A program made the position numbers and the translations under genes. Below the pieces are notes generated by a model that made no database searches, had not been told where the DNA came from, and saw only the letters and a program-made list of their open reading frames with translations. From NCBI GenBank assembly GCA_022822725.1, contig JAJEAN010000001.1, positions 186,001-250,000 on the forward strand: a stretch of DNA of 64,000 bases, given 5' to 3'. Below, one piece after another: positions 52,333 to 60,410 of this stretch (position 1 is the first letter of the stretch; every line of letters starts with the position of its first letter). This DNA is from Candidatus Latescibacterota bacterium. GTDB taxonomy: Bacteria; JAAXHH01.

Positions 52333-54819
52333 ATGAAACCCGGAATACCTCCCCACACCCTGAACGTACTGGAATTCGACGCCGTCAGGACGATGTGTTC
52401 GGAAAGGACGGTCTCCGCACCGGGCCACCGCCGGGCCATGTCCCTGGTACCGGGCAAAGACGTCGTCGTGATCGGGAACAACCTGCAGACAGTCACCGAG
52501 ATGCGCGGATTCCTGGACCAGGCCGAAACGGTCCCCCTGCGGGGCATCAAGGACATCGGCGCGGCCCTGGAACAGGCCGGTGTGGCCGGTGCGAGGCTGG
52601 AGCCCCAGACCCTTCTCGACGTGGCAGATACCCTCCGCGTAAGCCGGCGCATGCGGGCATTCGGCCTGAGGTCGCGGAATCGTGCCACGGCCCCGCGCGT
52701 CGGGTCCCTCGCGGCCGGGCTGGGAGACTTCCAGGAGATCGAAACCTCGATCGGGCAGGCCATCGACGGCGACGGCAACATTCGCGACCATGCCAGTCCC
52801 GGCTTGCGGCGTATACGCACGGACCAGCAGACGATGCGGGAGCGCGCTCGGAACTGGCTGCAGCGGTTCATTCAGTCGGAAGCGGGGGCCAGGGCGCTGC
52901 AGGAGCCGGTCATCACCATGCGGGACGGGCGATACGTGGTCCCGGTACGCATGGACCACCGCGGCCAGGTGCAGGGCGTGGTCCACGACCAGTCGGCCAG
53001 CGGCGCCACGGTATTCATCGAACCCATCGGCGTCGTAGAATTCAACAACCGGCTGCGTGAACTGATCGTGGCGGAAGGCCGCGAGATCGAGCGCATCCTG
53101 CTGTCCCTGACCGACCAGGTACACCAGCAGGTGGACGCCATATCCGTTTCCTACGGCCTGCTGGGCCAACTCGACTTCTTTCATGCGGCCGCCGTGCTTT
53201 CCATCGACCTCCGGGCCGCGCCGCCGCGTCTGAATACCGACGGGCGCATCGTCCTGCGCAACGCCCGGCACCCCATCCTTCAGTTGTCGGACCAGTGCGA
53301 AACCGTCGTCCCGCTGAACCTGCAGGTCGGGGAAAGCGCGCGGACGCTCGTGATCACCGGCCCCAACATGGGCGGCAAGACGGTCGCCCTGAAATCGATC
53401 GGCATCCTGACCATGATGACCCAGGCCGGATTGCACATACCGGCGGACGACGACACCGAAATCGCCGTGTTCGACACGATCTTTGCAGACATCGGGGACG
53501 AGCAGTCGATCGAGGCGAACCTGAGTACTTTCTCCGCCCACCTGGTGCATATCCGGACCATACTGGAGGAGGCCGACGACCACACCCTTGTACTCCTCGA
53601 CGAACTGGGCGCCGGCACGGACCCGTCGGCGGGCTCGGCCATGGGCATGGCCATCCTGGAGTCGCTGACCCTGCGGGGTACCGTAACCGCGGCCACGACC
53701 CACTTCGATACGCTCAAGGCTTTCGCCACCCGGACCGATGGGGTGGAAAACGGTTCGATGGTTTTCGACGTGGAAACCCTGACGCCCTCCTACCTGTTCA
53801 GGCAGGGTATCCCCGGCGCCAGCTACGCGCTGGAAATCGGCAGCCGGCTCGGTATGCCCGGCGACGTGCTCGAGCGCGCCTCCCGGTTCATGGGTACCAC
53901 CGAAAAGCGCCTGGACGAAGTCATCATGGAAATGGACCGGAAGCACGAACTGCTCGTAGACGCGCAGGAGCAGGCGGAACGGCTTCGCGCTGAACTGGAT
54001 GGACTCAAGCGGAACTACGAAGACCAGATCGCTTCCTACCGGCAAAAAGAACGCGACACGATCGCCGCCGGCCGGGAGAAGATGGACCGGCTGCTGAAAG
54101 ACGCCCAGGCCGCCATCGACCAGGCGGTGGCCGAGGTCCGCAGGGAACAGGCCGTGTCCGGAGCCGTCGAGGCATCGCGCAAGACGGTCGTTGACCAGCG
54201 CGCGCAGCTCCAGCGCATGCTCGACGCCATTGATTCCGATACCGCTTCAGCGGACGGGGATGCCGGGGATGCCGCGACGGACACGAAGGACGCCGCTGCG
54301 GATCGTGCCGGGGACGCCGCTGCGGATCGTGCCGGAAACTCCGCTGCGGATCCCACCGGGGAGACCATCTCGGCGGGCGACGAGGTGTGGGTGGCGTCGC
54401 TGGGGCAGGCGGGGAGCGTGATCCAGGACCAGGGAGACCGGCTGCGCATCAGGACCGGCAGGATGGAGATCACGGCCCGGAGGTCCGATGTCAGTCGCCA
54501 CAATCCCGATCCCGGGCCGTCACGCGGAAAACCCGCAAGCCGCGTGGAAGTCCGGGTGGACCGTCCCGGCGCCGCACTTTCGGAACTCGACGTGAGGGGC
54601 TTCCGCGCCAGGGAGGCCATCGACGCCGTGGATCGCTACATCGACCGGACCGCCCTTGATGACCTCAACGAAATCCGTATACTTCATGGTAAGGGTACCG
54701 GGGCGCTGAGCAGCGCGATCCAGGAGTTCCTGCAACACCACCCCCTGGTCAAGTCCTCCCATTTCGCCGAACAGCGCGACGGGGGGACGGGAGTGACCAT
54801 CGTGGAGATGAAAGATTGA
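52333..54819 (+). CDS. mutS2: Endonuclease MutS2 with Smr domain
   Basis: An 828-residue MutS2; such proteins resolve recombination intermediates or rescue collided ribosomes, not mismatch repair. It lacks the MutS mismatch-recognition N-terminus. The ABC-type ATPase has Walker A GPNMGGKTVALK, the Q-loop/signature region NLSTFSAHLVHI and Walker B LVLLDELGAGTDPSAGS. A coiled-coil (about 520-630) is followed by a repeat-bearing linker (653-676), a KOW/SH3-like region, and a C-terminal Smr nuclease domain (LSELDVRGFRAREAIDAVDR, ILHGKGTGAL). ATG 52333 starts the homologous region; the frame is open far upstream but overlaps cvpA. Confidence 0.94.
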   Translation: MKPGIPPHTLNVLEFDAVRTMCSERTVSAPGHRRAMSLVPGKDVVVIGNNLQTVTEMRGFLDQAETVPLRGIKDIGAALEQAGVAGARLEPQTLLDVADTLRVSRRMRAFGLRSRNRATAPRVGSLAAGLGDFQEIETSIGQAIDGDGNIRDHASPGLRRIRTDQQTMRERARNWLQRFIQSEAGARALQEPVITMRDGRYVVPVRMDHRGQVQGVVHDQSASGATVFIEPIGVVEFNNRLRELIVAEGREIERILLSLTDQVHQQVDAISVSYGLLGQLDFFHAAAVLSIDLRAAPPRLNTDGRIVLRNARHPILQLSDQCETVVPLNLQVGESARTLVITGPNMGGKTVALKSIGILTMMTQAGLHIPADDDTEIAVFDTIFADIGDEQSIEANLSTFSAHLVHIRTILEEADDHTLVLLDELGAGTDPSAGSAMGMAILESLTLRGTVTAATTHFDTLKAFATRTDGVENGSMVFDVETLTPSYLFRQGIPGASYALEIGSRLGMPGDVLERASRFMGTTEKRLDEVIMEMDRKHELLVDAQEQAERLRAELDGLKRNYEDQIASYRQKERDTIAAGREKMDRLLKDAQAAIDQAVAEVRREQAVSGAVEASRKTVVDQRAQLQRMLDAIDSDTASADGDAGDAATDTKDAAADRAGDAAADRAGNSAADPTGETISAGDEVWVASLGQAGSVIQDQGDRLRIRTGRMEITARRSDVSRHNPDPGPSRGKPASRVEVRVDRPGAALSELDVRGFRAREAIDAVDRYIDRTALDDLNEIRILHGKGTGALSSAIQEFLQHHPLVKSSHFAEQRDGGTGVTIVEMKD
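54289..54360 (+). repeat. 24-bp tandem repeat in mutS2, 3 copies
   Basis: GACGCCGCTGCGGATCGTGC-type units of 24 bp at 54289, 54313 and 54337 encode DAAADRAG/DAAADRAG/NSAADPTG. They sit in the linker between the coiled-coil and the C-terminal domains. Confidence 0.92.
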
Positions 54820-54976
54820 GCGCTTCCGCGCGCTGACGCCGCGATTCCGCATGTAGACGCCGAGGCGGCGCTGCGTAGTCGCCGCGGTGGTGCTGCGTTG
54901 ACGGCGCGCTGGCGCCGCGGTGGCCGGACGATCCATCATCAGTTCCAATTGATATCGATACAACAGGAGGGCGATC
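54820..54976. other. mutS2 - thioredoxin-like spacer with degenerate GC repeats
   Basis: About 100 bp after the mutS2 stop consist of degenerate units such as GACGCCG, GGCGGCGCTGCGT, GCCGCGGTGG and GGCGCCGCGGTGG. No gene is visible. A GGAGGG ribosome site lies at the right end for the next gene. Confidence 0.7.
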
Positions 54977-55558
54977 ATGGCCTTTACGCTGCAACCGGGT
55001 GAATCCGCGCCGGGGTTCTCGCTTCCGGGGACGGACGGCAGGACCTACAGCCTGGACGACTTCTCCACCGCCGAGACGCTGGTGGTGTTCTTCACCTGCA
55101 ACCACTGTCCCTACGTAACCGGTTCCGATGAAGTAACGCGCGTTTCCGCGGAGAAATTCGCGTCCCGCGGCGTCCGGTTCGTCGGGATCAATTCCAACAG
55201 CGAGATCACCCATCCCGACGACGACTTCGATCACATGGTCGCCCGGATGAACGTCCATCGTTTCCCGTGGGTCTACCTGCGCGACCTGTCCCAGGATACC
55301 GCGCGGGCGTACGGCGCCCTTCGGACGCCTCACTTCTACGTCTTCGACCGGGATCGCAACCTGGTCTACACCGGCCGCGGCGTCGACAGTCCGCGGGACT
55401 CGGACGGCATAACGGTGAACGACCTGGAAGCGGCCCTCGACGACGTGACGGCGGGGCGTCCAGTGCGGACTTCGCTCACCAATCCCATCGGATGCAACGT
55501 CAAGTGGGAGAACCAGGACGCGCACTGGATGCCGCCCGAGGCGTGCGACCTGGTGTGA
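54977..55558 (+). CDS. Thioredoxin-like (AhpC/TSA-type) protein
   Basis: A 193-residue thioredoxin-fold protein. It begins [26 protein letters not shown], typical of the AhpC/TSA-Redoxin group. The CxxC-type site is CNHCPYV, and cis-Pro follows in [12 protein letters not shown] Trp/Asp/His-rich C-terminus ([11 protein letters not shown]) matches a thioredoxin-family subgroup seen in environmental bacteria. No signal peptide, so it is probably cytosolic; the partner is unknown. AGGAGGG precedes the ATG. Confidence 0.88.
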   Translation: MAFTLQPGESAPGFSLPGTDGRTYSLDDFSTAETLVVFFTCNHCPYVTGSDEVTRVSAEKFASRGVRFVGINSNSEITHPDDDFDHMVARMNVHRFPWVYLRDLSQDTARAYGALRTPHFYVFDRDRNLVYTGRGVDSPRDSDGITVNDLEAALDDVTAGRPVRTSLTNPIGCNVKWENQDAHWMPPEACDLV

Positions 55559-55609
55559 GGACCTTGAACAGGCCCGCGCGGTAGCGACGGGCGAACGCGG
55601 GGGAGCGCC

Positions 55610-57430
55610 ATGGCGAGGATCCCGGAAGATCTCGTCGATTCGATCCGGTCGCAGGCGGACATCGTGGACATCGTCTCCGACTACGTCACGCTGCGCAGAT
55701 CGGGCAAGAACTACCTGGGGCTCTGTCCGTTTCACGACGAGAAGACCCCTTCCTTCAGCGTCAACCCGGAACGCCAGATCTTCCACTGTTTCGGTTGCGG
55801 GAAGGGCGGTAACGTCTTCACTTTCCTCATGGAGCACGAGAACGTCACGTTCGTCGAAGCGGTCCACCATATCGCCCGCCGCCTGAATATCACCATACCC
55901 GATACGAATAGGGAACACGAGGCCGGCAGCGAGGCGGAAAGCCTGGCGCGCGTGACCCGGTTCGCCGCCCTGTTCTTCCACGAACGCCTGCTGGAAGCCG
56001 GCCGGGATTCCATCGTCCGGCGGTACGCCGAACAGCGCGGACTGTCCGAACAGACGATAAAGTCCTTCGGACTCGGCTACGCGCCCGATTCCTGGAACGA
56101 CCTGCTGAACGCCGCACGGAAACAGGGCATCGGCACGGACCTGCTCGTCAAGGCCGGATTGGCCAAGGCGGGTGAGCAGCGTACCTACGATGCCTTCCGG
56201 AAACGGCTCATCTTTCCCATACAGGCGCCGAGCGGCCGCGTGGTTGGATTCGGCGGACGGGCGCTTTCCGACGAGGACCAGCCCAAGTACCTCAATTCAC
56301 CCGAATCCCCCATCTACCGGAAGAGCCAGGTACTCTACGGGCTGTACCAGGCACGGGAGTCGTTGCGGCGGCAGGGACGGGCGCTGGTCGTGGAAGGATA
56401 CATGGACCTCCTCGGCCTGCATGAACAGGGGATCCAGGGGGTGGTCGCCCTGTGCGGAACGGCGTTGACGCGGGAACAGGCCCGGCTCCTTGCGCGGTAC
56501 GGGCAGCAGGCGTACCTCGTCTACGATTCGGACCAGGCCGGCGTGAGGGCGACCTGGCGCGCCATCGAACCCCTGGTGGAAAGTGGGCTATGGACCCGTG
56601 TCGTGCGGCTGCCGGAGAACCACGATCCCGACTCCTACGTGCGGGAACACGGGCCGGACGGGTTTATGAAACTCGTGGAACAGGCCGATTCCCCGGCCGA
56701 TTTCATGGGCTACCATGCCAATCTCCAGGCATCGGGCGAAAGGGACGAGGTATTCCGGACGCTGGCCGGCCTGATCCGGAATACGTCGAACCTGGTTCAC
56801 AGGGAAATGTACCGGGAAGAAGCCGAACGCCGCTTCCCGGCGTTGCAGGGCCTGCTGGCCTCTGAATTGCGGCATCCGGGCCGGTCGGGCCGGTCGGGCC
56901 GGTCGGACGGTCAGAGCGGTTCACGCGGTCCGGGCACCGATCCGCGTGATCGCCAGGCGGTCCCGGGCGCGGCGGCGCGGGACGGCGGCGAGCGGGTGGA
57001 ACGGGACCTGGTCCAGCTCATGCTCAGCGACCGGACCATCGCCGAACTCGTCGAAGGCCAGCTGGAGCCGCATGATTTCAAGTATCCCCTGTACCGCCGG
57101 ATCGTCGAGAAGTGTCTTGCCGGACTGGGCGACGGGGGTTCCTACGACCTGGCCGGCCTGATCGATACCTTCGGCGACGACGAGGCCGTGCGGGTGATCA
57201 CGGAACTGATCAACACGTCGGACTCCGGCGTCAACCTGGAGCAAAGGGCCCGGGACCATATCGTCCGGATCAAGCAGAAACGGCTCAAGGAAAGCATGGC
57301 CCGCCTGATGGAACAGATCAAGCAGATGGAAACGGGCGGCCGAAGCGACGAATTGAACGACGCCATGGCCACCTACATGGAGCTCAAGCAGCAGGAAAAA
57401 GTCCTGCTGCAATCAGCCCGCGGTGGATGA
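55610..57430 (+). CDS. dnaG: DNA primase
   Basis: A 606-residue DnaG that makes RNA primers at the replication fork. The N-terminal zinc finger has CPFHDEKTPSFSV and IFHCFGCGKGGNVF. The RNA-polymerase/TOPRIM core carries VVEGYMDLLGLH and YLVYDSDQAG. The C-terminal helicase-interaction domain begins near residue 470. At residues about 423-432 a linker contains the 9-bp repeat (GRSGRSGRS), between core and C-domain, where length variation is expected to be tolerated. GGGGGAG precedes the ATG. rpoD does not follow; two tRNAs do. Confidence 0.95.
   Translation: MARIPEDLVDSIRSQADIVDIVSDYVTLRRSGKNYLGLCPFHDEKTPSFSVNPERQIFHCFGCGKGGNVFTFLMEHENVTFVEAVHHIARRLNITIPDTNREHEAGSEAESLARVTRFAALFFHERLLEAGRDSIVRRYAEQRGLSEQTIKSFGLGYAPDSWNDLLNAARKQGIGTDLLVKAGLAKAGEQRTYDAFRKRLIFPIQAPSGRVVGFGGRALSDEDQPKYLNSPESPIYRKSQVLYGLYQARESLRRQGRALVVEGYMDLLGLHEQGIQGVVALCGTALTREQARLLARYGQQAYLVYDSDQAGVRATWRAIEPLVESGLWTRVVRLPENHDPDSYVREHGPDGFMKLVEQADSPADFMGYHANLQASGERDEVFRTLAGLIRNTSNLVHREMYREEAERRFPALQGLLASELRHPGRSGRSGRSDGQSGSRGPGTDPRDRQAVPGAAARDGGERVERDLVQLMLSDRTIAELVEGQLEPHDFKYPLYRRIVEKCLAGLGDGGSYDLAGLIDTFGDDEAVRVITELINTSDSGVNLEQRARDHIVRIKQKRLKESMARLMEQIKQMETGGRSDELNDAMATYMELKQQEKVLLQSARGG
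56878..56904 (+). repeat. 9-bp tandem repeat in dnaG, 3 copies
   Basis: GGGCCGGTC at 56878, 56887 and 56896, encoding Gly-Arg-Ser units in the linker before the helicase-interaction domain. Confidence 0.9.
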
Positions 57431-57449
57431 GAAGAAACCCATCTTTTGC

Positions 57450-57478
57450 TTGACGATGACCCGCCGTACGCCTATATT
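57450..57478 (+). promoter_or_regulatory. Promoter for the tRNA pair
   Basis: TTGACG at 57450-57455, 17 bp, then TATATT at 57473-57478 (5 of 6 matches in both boxes), ending 40 bp before the first tRNA. This is the best sigma70-type promoter in the window. Confidence 0.75.
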
Positions 57479-57518
57479 GGCCCAATCTGTCGGGCATGCT
57501 GAACTGGGCGTCATTCAT

Positions 57519-57592
57519 GGGCCTGTAGCTCAGTTGGTTAGAGCATCCGACTCATAATCGGACGGTCCCAGGTTCGAGTCCTGGCGGGCCCA
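57519..57592 (+). tRNA. tRNA with CAU anticodon (Met or Ile2)
   Basis: A 74-nt tRNA. Acceptor GGGCCTG pairs with CGGGCCC, discriminator A. The anticodon stem TCCGA/TCGGA encloses CTCATAA, anticodon CAT. It is not initiator-like, as it lacks the three G-C pairs in the anticodon stem. Elongator Met and lysidine-modified Ile2 cannot be separated safely; the GGGCC acceptor hints at Ile2. CCA is not encoded. Confidence 0.9.
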
Positions 57593-57598
57593 TTTGCC

Positions 57599-57672
57599 GG
57601 GCGCTTAGCTCAGCCGGTTAGAGTGCCACGCTCACATCGTGGAGGTCAGTGGTTCGAGTCCACTAGCGCCCA
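57599..57672 (+). tRNA. tRNA-Val (CAC)
   Basis: A 74-nt tRNA 6 bp after the previous one. Acceptor GGGCGCT pairs with AGCGCCC, discriminator A. The anticodon stem CCACG/CGTGG encloses CTCACAT, anticodon CAC, reading GUG. T-loop GGTTCGAGTCC is standard. CCA is not encoded. Confidence 0.93.
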
Positions 57673-57695
57673 TCGGTTTCAACGGTCCAAGTCGT

Positions 57696-57727
57696 AAACG
57701 GAGGCTTTCCTGAAGTCTCCGTTTTTT
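57696..57727 (+). terminator. Intrinsic terminator after the tRNA pair
   Basis: AAACGGAG (57696-57703) pairs with CTCCGTTT (57717-57724), with further CTT/AAG pairing inside, followed by a run of seven T (57722-57728). A textbook terminator that ends just before the first HAD gene. Confidence 0.9.
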
Positions 57728-57741
57728 TGATCCGGTTTGCC

Positions 57742-58569
57742 ATGTATCGCCTCCTCGCCCTGGACATCGACGGCACGCTGCTCGACGGCAGTCGGGAAAT
57801 GTCCGATGCCACGGTCGAGGCCGTTCACCACGCGGCCGGACGCGGCGTCCGCGTCACGGTGTGTACCGGGCGAAGCCTGCCATCCGCCCGGGAGGCCGTG
57901 CGGCATCTGCCGTTGAACGCTCCCTACGTACTGAACAACGGCGCCGTGATTTACGACGCCCCCGCCCGTCGCGCCAGGTATCTGCGGAACCTTCCGAGTC
58001 ATCTCGCGATGGATGCCGTCAGGGTCTTTCGCGGCATCGGGTTCCATCCCATCGTGTACGGTTCCCTGCCCGAAGTGCAGTACTTCTACTATGACTCCTT
58101 CGATCCGGACAACCAGGCGTTTACAGACTACGCCGCGCAGAACGCCGACCGCGTTCACCGGGTGGACGATGTCTGCGCGTTTCTGCGGCAGGACGTTGCC
58201 TGCATCACGGTCGCCGAGCGCAACGAACGGGTCAGGTCCCGGGAATCACACATAAGGGACCGACTACCCGATGTGGGGGTGGTCTTCGAAATCAGTCCGT
58301 GGGACCCTTGCTACCATGTAATCACGGTCATGCCGCACGGCGTGTCCAAGGGCGACGGGCTGCGCAGACTGGCCCGGCTGCTCGGGATCGGTCTCTCCGA
58401 GGTCATGGCCGTGGGGGACAACCTGAACGACCTGGAGATGTTAGACGTCGCGGGCCTGGGCGTGGCCATGGGCAATGGACCGCCCGAAATCCGCGCCCGG
58501 GCGGATCATGTCACGGCTTCGGTGGCCGACGAGGGCGTCGCCCGGGCCATCGAGCGCTTCATACCCTGA
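57742..58569 (+). CDS. HAD-superfamily (Cof-type, IIB) phosphatase, first of a pair
   Basis: A 275-residue Cof/YbiV-type sugar-phosphate or cofactor phosphatase. HAD motif 1 LALDIDGTLLDG (nucleophile Asp), motif 2 VTVCTGRS, motif 3 Lys in GVSKGDGL, motif 4 VAVGDNLNDLEML with the Mg-binding Asp pair. The cap is of C2B type. ATG 57742 starts 15 bp after a strong terminator with no obvious ribosome site, so its expression is unclear. It is 34 bp upstream of a paralogue. Confidence 0.9.
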   Translation: MYRLLALDIDGTLLDGSREMSDATVEAVHHAAGRGVRVTVCTGRSLPSAREAVRHLPLNAPYVLNNGAVIYDAPARRARYLRNLPSHLAMDAVRVFRGIGFHPIVYGSLPEVQYFYYDSFDPDNQAFTDYAAQNADRVHRVDDVCAFLRQDVACITVAERNERVRSRESHIRDRLPDVGVVFEISPWDPCYHVITVMPHGVSKGDGLRRLARLLGIGLSEVMAVGDNLNDLEMLDVAGLGVAMGNGPPEIRARADHVTASVADEGVARAIERFIP

Positions 58570-58603
58570 ATCGAAAGAGCCGCGCATTGAGAGAGCCGCA
58601 GGC

Positions 58604-59434
58604 ATGGCCTACGACCTGATCGCCATCGACATCGACGGCACGTTGCTGACGTCGCGCCGCGAGGTCTCCCCGGGGACGCGAGAGGCGCTTCACCGGGCCG
58701 TCGCGGCCGGGAAGCGCGTGGCGCTCTGTACCGGGCGAAGCCTGAACTCCGGCCGGGCCGCGGCGGAACAGGTGCCGTCTTCCACGACGATGGTCTTCCA
58801 CAGCGGTGCGCTCATACTCGAATCCCTGGACGGCCCGCTGCTCAGGGCGGTGAACCTGCCCAGGGACCTGGCGGCCGACCTGGTCGATTTCTGCCGGCGG
58901 CGCGGCCACGACCCGCTCGTCTATGAACCGGTCCCGGAAAGCCGGTATATCTGGTACGAACCCCCTCGATCCGCGAACGGCTGGCGGGACCGATACCTGG
59001 AGGCCAACGCGGACAAGGCCTTTCAAGTAGACGACCTGGAAAAGGTGCTGGGCCGGGACCCCGCGCAGATCGCGGTGGCCGGAAGGGGGTCGTCCATGCA
59101 GGAGCTGGAAGCGGAACTGGCGGAATACGGCGACCGTATCGGCGTCATACTGTCGCGCAGCACCCTGGTAGGCGACTACTGGTGCATGGAAATCGTACCG
59201 GCCGGCGTGTCCAAGGCGAAGGCCCTCGCTTTCCTCGGAGAACGGTTCGGAATCGGAGCGGAGCGGATGATCGGTATCGGCGACAACTTCAATGACCTGG
59301 ACATGATCGAATATGCCGGCCTCGGCGTGGCCATGGGGAACGCGCCCGATGCCGTGCGGCGCGCCGCGGACCTGGTCGCGCCGGACAACGACGCCGACGG
59401 TGTCGCCCACGTCATCGACACCTGTCTGCTGTGA
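58604..59434 (+). CDS. HAD-superfamily (Cof-type, IIB) phosphatase, second of a pair
   Basis: A 276-residue paralogue of the preceding gene with the same layout: motif 1 IAIDIDGTLLTS, motif 2 VALCTGRS, motif 3 GVSKAKALAFL, motif 4 GIGDNFNDLDMI. The cap sequences differ strongly between the two, suggesting different substrates. ATG 58604 is chosen over an upstream open frame overlapping the first gene. Function in phosphate-ester hydrolysis is by family; substrates are unknown. Confidence 0.9.
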   Translation: MAYDLIAIDIDGTLLTSRREVSPGTREALHRAVAAGKRVALCTGRSLNSGRAAAEQVPSSTTMVFHSGALILESLDGPLLRAVNLPRDLAADLVDFCRRRGHDPLVYEPVPESRYIWYEPPRSANGWRDRYLEANADKAFQVDDLEKVLGRDPAQIAVAGRGSSMQELEAELAEYGDRIGVILSRSTLVGDYWCMEIVPAGVSKAKALAFLGERFGIGAERMIGIGDNFNDLDMIEYAGLGVAMGNAPDAVRRAADLVAPDNDADGVAHVIDTCLL

Positions 59435-59484
59435 GGGCTTCACCGGCCCGACCCAACCCGACCCGGGGAGAATCATTTGATTTT

Positions 59485-59514
59485 TTAACGGATTTCCCTA
59501 TCTTCCTGTATAAC
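59485..59514 (+). promoter_or_regulatory. Candidate promoter for the globin-fold gene
   Basis: TTAACG at 59485-59490, 18 bp, then TATAAC at 59509-59514 in an AT-rich patch about 85 bp upstream of ATG 59600. Confidence 0.42.
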
Positions 59515-59599
59515 CCTGTTGACGCAGACGACGCGACAAGGCGAGAGATGGAGTCTGTACCGAAACAACGTGACCCGAACCGGGACAAGGAGATTTAAA

Positions 59600-60331
59600 A
59601 TGATTCGTATGGTTATGACTTCCGCGGCGCTTTCCGCGCTGTTGCTTTTGATCGGAACCGCAGCGCCCGTTCATGCCCAGCATGACGACCCGAACATGGA
59701 ATGGGTGATGGACGGTCCCCTGTATGACCGGCTGGGCGGCGAAGAAATGATCATGGGCGTGATCGACGATTTCGTTGCCGCGGCCGTGGAAGAGGAACAG
59801 TTGAAGGGCCATCTCGAAGCAGTCGACCAGGATGCGTGGAAGGAGACCCTGCTGGCCCAGTTCACCTTCGTCTCCGGCGGTGAAATCGAATACGAGGGTA
59901 ACAGCTTCAAGGAAAGCCTGGTGGAAATGGGCATCGAGGAAGCATCCCTGGAGACCGTCGCCGATCAACTGACGATCGCACTGGAGTTGAACGAGGCCTG
60001 GCCGGAAGACGTGGATGAACTGCTGGTCGCCCTGGAATTGAAGGAAGCCGAGTTGACCGAAGAGGAGATGGCGGAAGGGGAGATGGAAGAAGGGGAAATG
60101 GAAGAAGGAAGCGCCCAGGACAGTGAGACCGGGAACGCCGGCGGGGAAGCGACCGCGGACAGCGAAGCAGGAGACGCGGGTGGCGTAACCGTGGAAGCGG
60201 ACAGTGAGGCCATGGAAATGGACAGCGAAGCCGGCACGGACAGCGAAGCCGGCGCGGATGCCGAAGCCAGTGAAACCAGCGAAGCCGGCGACACCGGGGA
60301 TACCACGGTGGACGGCGGTACCCGCCAGTAG
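59600..60331 (+). CDS. Secreted truncated-globin-fold protein lacking the haem histidine
   Basis: A 243-residue exported protein. Signal MIRMVMTSAALSALLLLIGT to VHAQ (27 residues). Residues about 41-148 resemble group I truncated haemoglobins: LYDRLGGEEMIMGVIDDFVAA, LKGHLEAVDQDAWKETLLAQ and FKESLVEMGIEEASLETVAD, the last corresponding to the F helix. Where the family has the proximal His (MREAHRGxGI-type segment), this protein has Leu107, and the B10 Tyr position is Val. It may therefore be haem-free. A long acidic Glu/Ser/Ala/Gly tail with repeats (GEMEEGEMEEG, DSEAG) follows. AAGGAG is 7 nt before the ATG; a 13-bp terminator follows. Role unknown. Confidence 0.75.
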   Translation: MIRMVMTSAALSALLLLIGTAAPVHAQHDDPNMEWVMDGPLYDRLGGEEMIMGVIDDFVAAAVEEEQLKGHLEAVDQDAWKETLLAQFTFVSGGEIEYEGNSFKESLVEMGIEEASLETVADQLTIALELNEAWPEDVDELLVALELKEAELTEEEMAEGEMEEGEMEEGSAQDSETGNAGGEATADSEAGDAGGVTVEADSEAMEMDSEAGTDSEAGADAEASETSEAGDTGDTTVDGGTRQ

Positions 60332-60358
60332 ACTGACCCGCTTTTTCAACTGATGCTC

Positions 60359-60398
60359 ATGACCGGACGATGCATGGAGATCGTCCGGTCATTTATTT
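60359..60398 (+). terminator. Strong intrinsic terminator after the globin-fold gene
   Basis: ATGACCGGACGAT (60359-60371) and its exact complement ATCGTCCGGTCAT (60380-60392) form a 13-bp stem with an 8-nt loop, followed by TTATTTAT. The larC start lies just after it. Confidence 0.88.
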
Positions 60399-60410
60399 AT
60401 GGGGCGTATG

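Noticed and set aside
54828-54925. Small gene in the mutS2 - thioredoxin-like spacer
   Set aside because: Only GC-rich degenerate repeats; no start with a ribosome site and no coding bias.
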